35,565 nucleotides of DNA from Cyanobacteria bacterium FACHB-63. Lineage in GTDB: Bacteria > Cyanobacteriota > Cyanobacteriia > Leptolyngbyales > Leptolyngbyaceae. The DNA lies in NCBI GenBank assembly GCA_014695255.1, contig JACJNX010000120.1:1-35565 (forward strand), read 5' to 3'. Positions within the stretch are counted from its first letter, which is position 1. Each line of letters begins with the position of its first letter. A program made the translations under genes and the position numbers. The notes beneath the pieces were generated by a model that ran no database searches, had not been told where the DNA came from, and was given only the letters and a program-made list of their open reading frames with translations. Below are positions 8,301-15,116 of this stretch, in pieces.

Positions 8301-10568
8301 ATGAGTCAGCCCCAACTCCCGATCGATCCGAACCAACCGCCATCCTCTGAACTTGATGCTCAGAGTGAGAAAGATCTGCGTCAGAATGAGCCTAGTAGTA
8401 GCGATCGACACATTACAGTTAATGGAAATGTAGAAGGCAGCGCGGTTATCGAAGGGGATAGCAATACTGTTGTTGTACACAATCACGCTCAAACCCTATC
8501 AATCCCACGATCGTCTACCGAGCAAAAGTTGCTCAACCAGGTCAAAGCAGAGGTGGCTTCTCGGCTGCAACAGTCGTTGCACAATGCCATCTTCATTAAT
8601 CTTATCAAAGATGACCAGCCTACTCAAGTTGCCCGACTTTGGGATGCTGATGTCAAGATTGGGTCTACTCCACCCCAAGCTTTGCCAGAAAACACTACGA
8701 TTTTGCAGGTGTTTGATCGCTCTGACATTGCGGGTAAGCTACTCATTCTAGGGAAACCCGGAGCGGGTAAGACGACAACTCAACTAGAACTGGCAAAAGC
8801 TCTATGCGAACGCTGTGAGCAGCAGTCGAATTACCCGATTCCAGTGCTGTTTAATCTTTCAACCTGGAAGACAACGACCCGATCGATACCGAGTTGGCTA
8901 GTTGCAGAATTGAACTCGAAGTACGGTCTTAGGCGAGATATTGGGGTTCAATGGCTCAAGGAGTTTAAGCTGTTGCCTTTGCTTGATGGACTAGACGAAC
9001 TCGACTCGCAACGACAACTGCCCTGCATTCATGCCATTAATGAATTCATCAGTGGAGAAAGCGCACCCTCTTATCTAGTTATAGGAAGCCGCTTTGAGGA
9101 GTATGAACGACTGAACGCACCGCTTCAGCTTAATGGGGCGATTTGCTTGCGGGAACTGACCGATCGTCAGATTCAGAGCTACCTTGCAAGTGCTAATCGA
9201 TCTGTGCTCTGGAATACCATTGCTGGAGATGAGTCCTTGCTAGAGTTCGTGCGTCCACCGTTGCTTTTGAGCATGACGGTTCTGGCTTATCAGGGAGAGG
9301 CAGGATTAGAATGGCAGCGCTTACAGTCATCTAAAGCGCGACTGAACCACCTGCTGGATGCCTACATCAGGCGAATGATGGAGCAGAGTGTCCCAGCTCA
9401 GAGGGGCAAGAAAAAACGCAAGCCGCAGAAAAGCTACAGCCCCAGGCAAACTCGGCTATGGCTCACCTGGCTAGCTCAACAGATGAAGCGCGAGTCTCAA
9501 ACCGAGTTTCTGATTGAACGAATGCAGCCTTTCCGGTTGCTGAATCAACTGCTTTACAACGACTATTATAAATTCACAGCGATATTGATCTGTACGATGC
9601 TTGTTGGGTTGATCTTTGTGCTGGTTTTTGAGCTATCTTCCGTTATGAGTGGTATGCCGGTTTCATTGAATGTTGGGCGATATGTTGGACTATTAAATCT
9701 TGGGCTAGCTTTTGCATCGATGCTGCTAGGTAGGCTGGATGATTCCTTCACCACAGAAACGGTCAAATTATCGATTTTAGAATTTCTGGAGTGGTCTTTA
9801 GACGCTAAAAAAGGGCTAATTTGGCTGCGTTGGGGGCTAAGAAGTCCGTTCATCTGGCGAGAATGGGGTCCGAAGGATAACACGATATTGTCCATATCGA
9901 TTTCTGAATCTCTAGGCTGGTCTAGGACAAGATTTAAAGCAGGGCTGATGGATGGGGTGAAGAATTGGCTACTGGTTGGACAGGTGTTAGGCATAATGGT
10001 TGGGCTGATTGCTGGACTACTTGCTGGGATGCAATCCGGATTAGGTTTTTGGCTATTTTTTTGGGTGATTTATATGCTGAATGTTGGGTTAATTATTGGG
10101 CTAATTTTTGGATTGATTGGCGGGCTAATCAGTGGACTAATATTTGGGCTGATTTATGGGCTATTTGCTGGACTGGTTGGTTCAGAAGTAGACCAGAAGG
10201 CTTTTCCAAATCAGGGAATCTGGAAAACGTTATGGAATGGTTTGGGACGAATGCTAGCGGGTGGGCTGTTTATTGGGCTGTTTATTGGGCTATTGACTGG
10301 GTTGGCTTTGGGTGACCCGTCTTATGGATGGTTTGCTGGGTTATTCGGTGGATTGTTTGCTGGATTTAGGGGTGGGTTAGGCGATTGCATTAAGCATCTC
10401 TCTCTCCGCATTGTTTTATGTCGCCAGGGCTGTATTCCCTGGAATTACGCTCATTTTCTTAACTACAGCACAGATCGCCTACTCCTTCAACGAGTTGGGG
10501 GGCGATATCGTTTCATGCACAAGTTGCTACAAGAACATTTTGCAGCGATGTCCTTTGAGAAACCTTAG
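8301..10568 (+). CDS. NACHT NTPase with polytopic Gly-rich membrane domain
   Basis: This 755-residue protein opens with a disordered leader, then a beta motif at about 37-62 (GSAVIEGDSNTVVVHNH). The NACHT domain follows: P-loop GKPGAGKTT at 151-159, Walker B LLPLLDGLDEL near 228-238, then the usual NACHT C-terminal helices. From about residue 420 there are many hydrophobic segments, including a long run of GLI-x-GLI type membrane helices (about 550-690). The C-terminus ends RYRFMHKLLQEHFAAM, the standard end of this cyanobacterial NACHT subfamily. It is a predicted membrane NTPase of the STAND class and may be a sensor, or a pore-forming or membrane-acting executor. It is divergent from the CHAT gene and shares its beta motif with the CHAT and nSTAND1 proteins. 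The start fits the motif-bearing leader, although the ribosome site is weak. Confidence 0.9.
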   Translation: MSQPQLPIDPNQPPSSELDAQSEKDLRQNEPSSSDRHITVNGNVEGSAVIEGDSNTVVVHNHAQTLSIPRSSTEQKLLNQVKAEVASRLQQSLHNAIFINLIKDDQPTQVARLWDADVKIGSTPPQALPENTTILQVFDRSDIAGKLLILGKPGAGKTTTQLELAKALCERCEQQSNYPIPVLFNLSTWKTTTRSIPSWLVAELNSKYGLRRDIGVQWLKEFKLLPLLDGLDELDSQRQLPCIHAINEFISGESAPSYLVIGSRFEEYERLNAPLQLNGAICLRELTDRQIQSYLASANRSVLWNTIAGDESLLEFVRPPLLLSMTVLAYQGEAGLEWQRLQSSKARLNHLLDAYIRRMMEQSVPAQRGKKKRKPQKSYSPRQTRLWLTWLAQQMKRESQTEFLIERMQPFRLLNQLLYNDYYKFTAILICTMLVGLIFVLVFELSSVMSGMPVSLNVGRYVGLLNLGLAFASMLLGRLDDSFTTETVKLSILEFLEWSLDAKKGLIWLRWGLRSPFIWREWGPKDNTILSISISESLGWSRTRFKAGLMDGVKNWLLVGQVLGIMVGLIAGLLAGMQSGLGFWLFFWVIYMLNVGLIIGLIFGLIGGLISGLIFGLIYGLFAGLVGSEVDQKAFPNQGIWKTLWNGLGRMLAGGLFIGLFIGLLTGLALGDPSYGWFAGLFGGLFAGFRGGLGDCIKHLSLRIVLCRQGCIPWNYAHFLNYSTDRLLLQRVGGRYRFMHKLLQEHFAAMSFEKP

Positions 10569-10985
10569 TCGCAATGCACCAACATTGCCTGCCTTGTGAA
10601 CTGAGGGAGCAGCACCAAGGTACATTCAGCAGGATAATCTTCGGCAGCAAATGCTGCCATTTAAATAACAATAAAGTGGATAGGGAAAAGTTAGGTGTAA
10701 GGGTTTAGTCTTTCCACCTTAACTATTCACCTGTTTTTGTGGCATGGCTACAGAGAATATGTTGGCAAAACAATCATATGTCAAACGTCTTGGGTCTAAG
10801 CAAGCAAAATTAGGCATAAGTTGTCTCTAAGTTAGTAATTCTCAGTCTCAAACTTAGGTATTCCTGCATTGTACTGGGGTTAGAGCAATACAGGAGCCGC
10901 AATCAAAGTAAGAAGCGAATTGTTGAGCGAAAGTACTGCCTCTAGACAAATCAGTTTACATACTCTATTGAGTAGGAAGAAAACC
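10569..10985. other. Intergenic stretch with a small hairpin
   Basis: These 417 bases contain no convincing gene. A short perfect hairpin (ggcagc-aaat-gctgcc, about 10650-10665) lies about 80 bases after the NACHT stop and may be a weak terminator, though no T-run follows. The downstream part is the leader of the secreted-protein gene and presumably holds its promoter. Confidence 0.4.
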
Positions 10986-11402
10986 ATGAACACAAAATTC
11001 ATCAAGGAAAATTTCGTGAAATTCAGTCGCATAGTCGCTGCTACCTTCGCGGCGATCGGTAGTCTAGCTATTACCCTTGTGACGATCGGTAGTCTGACAT
11101 TCACAGCACCAGCATATGCACAGGCGGTTGCGCCAACTAACCCCGACGGTACCCCTCTCCAGTCATTAGAACAACGGGCAGTCCCGCCAGAACAACAGGC
11201 AATCCCGCCTAGCTGCGTACTCGGGAAGGAGTCAAACGGAGATACCGTGACGGTGTCCAACAAATGCGATACTGCGCAGCGAGTCAAGGTACTCGTCGCA
11301 TTCGGTCCCGACAGTGCGTGCACAAACGTCGCTGCCAAGAAGGGTAAGTTCACGCACAGCTACCCGTCCTTCGGTCGCTTTGACGGTCTCCAGCGTTGCT
11401 GA
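10986..11402 (+). CDS. Small secreted protein with four cysteines, tendamistat-like layout
   Basis: This is a 138-residue precursor. The ATG at 10986 is chosen because an AGGAAG ribosome site lies just upstream and because it gives a proper signal peptide: basic start MNTKFIKENFVKF, hydrophobic core AAIGSLAITLVTIGSLTF, and cleavage after APAYA. The mature part has a Pro/Gln linker and then a domain of about 65 residues with four Cys spaced 17, 18 and 26. Streptomyces alpha-amylase inhibitor tendamistat has spacings of 16, 18 and 28, and the two share a pattern of C...C-x(5)-VKV...C...C at the C-terminus. The inhibitory Trp-Arg-Tyr triplet of tendamistat is absent, so inhibition of amylase is not shown. 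The fold call is inference; the protein is surely exported. Confidence 0.75.
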   Translation: MNTKFIKENFVKFSRIVAATFAAIGSLAITLVTIGSLTFTAPAYAQAVAPTNPDGTPLQSLEQRAVPPEQQAIPPSCVLGKESNGDTVTVSNKCDTAQRVKVLVAFGPDSACTNVAAKKGKFTHSYPSFGRFDGLQRC

Positions 11403-12030
11403 ACAAGCTCAACCGAGACTATCAAATCTCGCCACCTAAGTAACGTGAGTTTTGGTTAAGAAAGGGCAGAGGCAAGTACGCTGAAAATTGCGAAGTCAGT
11501 CGGCCGCCTCTGTCTATGTTCAGCTTGGAGGAACTCTTTTGCACCGTCAATGACTTTTGCCAGACGTTCGAACCGTTGTGGCGCAATCAACTCCTTTCTC
11601 ATGGATTACAGCAACAGGAATGTACGCGAGGGCTTTGCCTCAGCGAAATCATGACGATCGTGATTGGTTTTCACCAGCAACGCTACCGCACCTTCAAGGA
11701 TTACTACGTCAACCACGTTAGGGTCTACTGGCGCTCCGCGTTTCCAGGATTGGTCAGCTATCGCGCTTTGTCAGTTGGTCACCCAGTGTGTTGTTGCCAT
11801 TGTGCGCCTACCTCAGACATTGTTTTGGGGATTGTACAGGGGTCAGTTTCCTCGATTCAACCAGTCTAGCGGTATGCCACAATCGACGGATTTCGCAGCA
11901 CTAAGTGTTTGAGAACATTGCCGCTTGTGGCAAGACATCAGTGGATTGGTTCTTTGGCTTCAAACTGCATCTGGTGGTCAATGAGGTTGGCGAACTACTC
12001 AATGTCACGCTCACACCAGACAATACCGAT

Positions 12031-12062
12031 GGTTGCTCTGCAGTTTCCCGAAGGGATAATCG
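12031..12062. repeat. Small inserted repeat, copy 1, inside the IS982 gene
   Basis: This 32-base segment starts ggttgctctgcag and ends cgaagggataatcg. It is about 78 percent identical (25 of 32) to the segment at 12112-12143. It adds residues not expected in the IS982 transposase at this site, so it looks inserted. It resembles the very small mobile repeats described in cyanobacteria. Confidence 0.6.
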
Positions 12063-12111
12063 CAAGCTCGTGGTGAAATTGCTCAAACCGCTCTTTGGCA
12101 AGGTTTTTGCC

Positions 12112-12143
12112 AGTTGCTTCGCCGTTCACCGAAGGGGTAATCG
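12112..12143. repeat. Small inserted repeat, copy 2, inside the IS982 gene
   Basis: This 32-base segment starts agttgcttcgccg and ends cgaaggggtaatcg, and is the partner of 12031-12062. It sits exactly at the codon for the second catalytic Asp of the transposase, splitting an expected ADRGY motif. It keeps the reading frame. Confidence 0.6.
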
Positions 12144-12712
12144 AGGTTACGTTTCCCAATCCTTAGCCCAGCAATTACCCAAACTGGGTGGCATTGAGTT
12201 CTTGGCCAAACCAAAACGCAACATGAAAAACCGATTGATACGCCTCAACGACAAGTTGCTGGCTCACAAGCGCTCGATTATCGAAATCATCATTGACCAA
12301 CTCAAGAGCATTTCTCAAATTGAGCATTCCCGCCATCGCTCTCCGGTCAATTTCTTGATTAATTTGGTCGCTGGATTGATTGCGTATTGCCATCAACCAA
12401 AGAAACCATCACTTCATCTAGAATTCGCCCTTCGATTAGTGTAGTGCACAACTTCAAAGGACTTGCTCTAGAGCACATCCAATTGTTGGGGAAGATGCGG
12501 TCGCGGAGATTTTAAAGGTGCCCTTTAGGGTACTGCAGGGGTTTAACTAGTCTTCTAGGCTAAAGCAACAGTCATCGCAACGTCGTTGTTATCTGCTGCC
12601 GCTAATCCAGGTCGTCGGGCACTGATGCCAAAGCAACTCTTACCGCATAACAAAGGGCTGTTACTGCCCTCGTCCTGCTTAACCTGATCAACCTTAGTAA
12701 AAGAAGTTACTC

Positions 12713-14281
12713 ATGTCAGACTCAATTCTCGCTTGGAATGAAGTAGCACTCGAAGCTAACCGCATCAGCCACACTGAGGCTGATAAGAGAGAGCAAAATG
12801 GACCTACGCTCAGCTCACGCGCCTTAGCGATCGTCCATCTGGCGATGTATGACGCCTATGCTCACATCAAAGGGAATCCATCTAATTTACCGCCCTACCT
12901 ACCTGGACTACCGCCTGCTCCCGCCAATGCGTCACCACAAGCGGCAGTGGCAGGGGCAGCCTACGAAACGTTAAGAAGTCTATTTTCCCAGCAAACCGCT
13001 TTTTTTGATACCAAACTGGCAGAGCTCGGCAACCCCTCCGACCCTGGGCACGGATTTGGAGTGCAAGTCGCTCAGGCGATTCTAGCAGATCGAGCCAGCG
13101 ATCCGAGTGATAATTCTGATGGCTACATGCCCTCCCCTGAGCGATACCGACATCGCCCTGACCCCGACAACCCCAGTCAAGGGTTTAACGCACCGTTTTA
13201 TGGAGCGAAGTCTAAGGGATTCGCAATTACGAAGCGACACGTACTAGAGGATCCTTCACCCGGAGATGCTGACTATGTGAAGGCATTGAGGCAGGTGCGC
13301 CGCAAAGGCGTGATGCCTGAGTTGGTCGGAGCACTGCCTGAATCATTAGAGGTTAGACAACGAACCCCAGATGAAACTTTGGTTGGCATTTTTTGGGCTT
13401 ACGATGGTGCGATCGGGCTAGGCACACCACCACGCTTATACAATCAAATTGTTCGCCGAGTAGCGATTGCTAAAGGGAATACAGAAGATCAAAATGCTCG
13501 TCTGTTTGCCTTAGTAAACGTAGCAATGGGCGATGCTGGAATTTTAGCTTGGGATCAGAAGTACTTTCACGATCTCTGGCGTCCTGTTGTCGGGATTCGT
13601 GAACACGATCTCTCTTTCGGTCCAGCCGCAACCGAAGCGAACAGTGATATCTCAAACGATGGTGATCCGTTCTGGTTGCCGTTAGGTGCACCAAAGTCAA
13701 ACATTGTGAATCGAAGATTCTTCCCAAACGCCCCCATGGATCCTCCAACGAATCGCTCGTCCTCCCCATCCCGGGAGGAATTAGAAAGGGCCGGGGATGA
13801 AGACCCAAGGCGCAAATGTGCTGAATGCCTCACCTTAAACAAGAACTTCACGCCAAATTTCCCAGCCTATCCATCAGGACATGCAACCTTTGGGGCCGCT
13901 GCTCTGCACATCACACGGCTTTTCTATGATGTGAAAGCCGGCAACCACGAGCCTGATGATTTATTTGATGGACTCGATTTTGTCTCTGATGAGCTTAACA
14001 GCGGAACTGCGAAGCTTGAGGGCGGCACTGAAGACAGTAGAGGCACTGTACGCCCCACTCATCGTCGCGAGTTTCCTGGTGGCCTGTGGCAGATGATTAT
14101 TGAGAACGGACTCAGTCGCGTTTATCTCGGCGTTCACTGGGTTTTTGACGCCTTTAAGGTTAAACAGAATGGCGAACCTGACCTGTCGAAAAGAGTTGGA
14201 GGTGTTCCGCTTGGTCTGGACATCGCGGAGGACATCTTCAGTAGTGGCATGAAAAAGTCACCAGTCAGTTCACGTATCTAA
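12713..14281 (+). CDS. Vanadium-dependent haloperoxidase-like protein
   Basis: This 522-residue protein belongs to the vanadium haloperoxidase / PAP2 acid phosphatase superfamily. All vanadate-binding residues of the haloperoxidases are present: Lys283 and Arg290 in QKYFHDLWRP, Ser388-Gly389-His390 in YPSGHATFG, and Arg469 with His475 in SRVYLGVHW. Their spacing (K to R 7, R to H 6) matches fungal and bacterial enzymes. In the family these oxidise halide with hydrogen peroxide to hypohalous acid; some members are phosphatases instead, and halide choice cannot be read here. No signal peptide is seen, though other routes of export are possible. The gene stands alone, with a 14-bp hairpin after its stop. 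A weak AAGAAG precedes the start. Confidence 0.88.
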   Translation: MSDSILAWNEVALEANRISHTEADKREQNGPTLSSRALAIVHLAMYDAYAHIKGNPSNLPPYLPGLPPAPANASPQAAVAGAAYETLRSLFSQQTAFFDTKLAELGNPSDPGHGFGVQVAQAILADRASDPSDNSDGYMPSPERYRHRPDPDNPSQGFNAPFYGAKSKGFAITKRHVLEDPSPGDADYVKALRQVRRKGVMPELVGALPESLEVRQRTPDETLVGIFWAYDGAIGLGTPPRLYNQIVRRVAIAKGNTEDQNARLFALVNVAMGDAGILAWDQKYFHDLWRPVVGIREHDLSFGPAATEANSDISNDGDPFWLPLGAPKSNIVNRRFFPNAPMDPPTNRSSSPSREELERAGDEDPRRKCAECLTLNKNFTPNFPAYPSGHATFGAAALHITRLFYDVKAGNHEPDDLFDGLDFVSDELNSGTAKLEGGTEDSRGTVRPTHRREFPGGLWQMIIENGLSRVYLGVHWVFDAFKVKQNGEPDLSKRVGGVPLGLDIAEDIFSSGMKKSPVSSRI

Positions 14282-14304
14282 CACATAGGTGTGGGTGATT
14301 TTGA

Positions 14305-14345
14305 GCATACTTTTAGACGCAAAACTTTTATGTCTAAAAGTATGC
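14305..14345. terminator. 14-bp perfect inverted repeat after the haloperoxidase gene
   Basis: The arms gcatacttttagac (14305-14318) and its exact complement (14332-14345) are separated by 13 bases. It lies 24 bases after the haloperoxidase stop, where a terminator is expected. There is no strong T-run after the stem, so it could instead be a relic of a mobile element end. Confidence 0.5.
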
Positions 14346-14377
14346 CTTCATAGGGCACATCGGCATTGATGCTCCTA

Positions 14378-14429
14378 TAGATGTCAAGTTCTTTTTGTAC
14401 TTCTAGATGTCAAGTTCTTTTTGTACTTC
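14378..14429. repeat. Perfect 26-bp tandem duplication
   Basis: Two identical 26-base units (14378-14403 and 14404-14429) each start tagatgtcaagttc and end tgtacttc. They sit at the 3-prime edge of the IS110 remnant and look like a recent slippage or insertion-site duplication. Confidence 0.85.
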
Positions 14430-14775
14430 AAGCATGACTTACATCAGGCACTTCAGGAGCCGAGCGCGTTTTGCGAATGAGATAATAAATCTCTCTTGCC
14501 ACGTAGCGTTTGAGGCACCGGATAATCTCTCGTTTCGACAACCCTTGTGCTGTGCGACGGGCAACGTAGTCCTGGGTCGGCTGATGCCATCGCATTCGCA
14601 CAATGACCACACGAAATAGAGCAGCATTCGCCTGACGGTTCCCTCCTCGGTTGAGGCGATGCCGCTGGGTTTTGCCGGAAGACGCTGGAATCGGACAGAC
14701 CCCGCACATCTTGGCAAAGGCAGTTTCGGAATGCACACGCTCCGCATTGTCGCCAAAGGTCGTCAGCATCTCAAG
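14428..14775 (-). pseudogene. IS110-family transposase, C-terminal remnant
   Basis: The minus-strand frame shows the conserved C-terminal transposase_20 region of IS110/IS116 enzymes: TTFGDNAERVHSETAFAKM, CGVCPIPASSGKTQRHRLN and RGGNRQANAALFR, ending with VAREIYYLIRK. The N-terminal RuvC-like DEDD part is missing. Upstream the frame runs, out of family, into an IS6 fragment at about 14779, so two decayed elements are joined here. This is not expected to be functional. Confidence 0.8.
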
Positions 14776-14778
14776 CTC

Positions 14779-14942
14779 AACACCCAGCGGTGAATCGTGG
14801 AATGATCCACTTCCACCCCTCGCTCCTGCATCATCTCCTCTAAATCCCGGTAGCTCAACGGGTAGCGACAATACCAGCGCACATTTAGCAGGATGATGTC
14901 GGGCAAGAAGTGTCTTCATTGAAACAGGGATTGAGATGTCAT
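14779..14942 (-). pseudogene. IS6-family transposase, N-terminal remnant
   Basis: The minus strand reads MTSQSLFQ, an in-frame TGA, then RHFLPDIILLNVRWYCRYPL, SYRDLEEMMQERGVEVDHST and IHRWVLS. This is the HTH N-terminus of IS6/IS26-type transposases. The sequence stops at the junction with the IS110 remnant, so the whole DDE catalytic core is gone. Confidence 0.8.
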
Positions 14943-14980
14943 TTAGATTGAGGTCAGAGGAAATTAAGCCTCCTCACCCT

Positions 14981-15000
14981 ACCATCTTTGCGACACAACC
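14981..15000. repeat. Terminal repeat of the IS6-type remnant
   Basis: Read on the minus strand, the end is GGTTGTGTCGCAAAGATGG, close to the usual IS6-family terminal repeat (GGxTxTGTxGCAAAG). It lies 39 bases upstream of the IS6 transposase start, as expected. The opposite end has been lost. Confidence 0.65.
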
Positions 15001-15116
15001 CCAAAAGGCGTGTCACTCGGCACTTAGTTCTGGTACAGATTCAGCTACAGTTTTCTAGTTAACGCAAACGCTTCAGCAGATTCTCCTTACCAAGTCCTTA
15101 TTTCAGCGCTAAAACC

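Larger units (their letters stand above)
11516..12444 (+). pseudogene. IS982-family transposase, broken by frameshift, stop and small inserts
   Basis: The frame starts MFSLEELFCTVNDFCQTFEP, typical of cyanobacterial IS982 transposases. A single-base deletion near 11765 shifts the frame after GLVSY. The true sequence continues in the next frame with RFVSWSPSVLLPLCAYL and FLDSTSLAVCHNRRISQH (first catalytic Asp), then hits a TAA at about 11906. The last part reads VFENIAACGKTSVDWFFGF to the C-terminus LEFALRLV. Two in-frame inserts of nine residues (GCSAVSRRD and SCFAVHRRG) break conserved regions. The second replaces the catalytic Asp of the expected ADRGY motif with Asn. The gene cannot give an active enzyme. 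I could not find convincing terminal inverted repeats. Confidence 0.85.

Noticed and set aside
14439-14756. Alternative minus-strand frames over the IS110 remnant
   Set aside because: Only one frame matches the IS110 C-terminal motifs; the others are out-of-frame readings.
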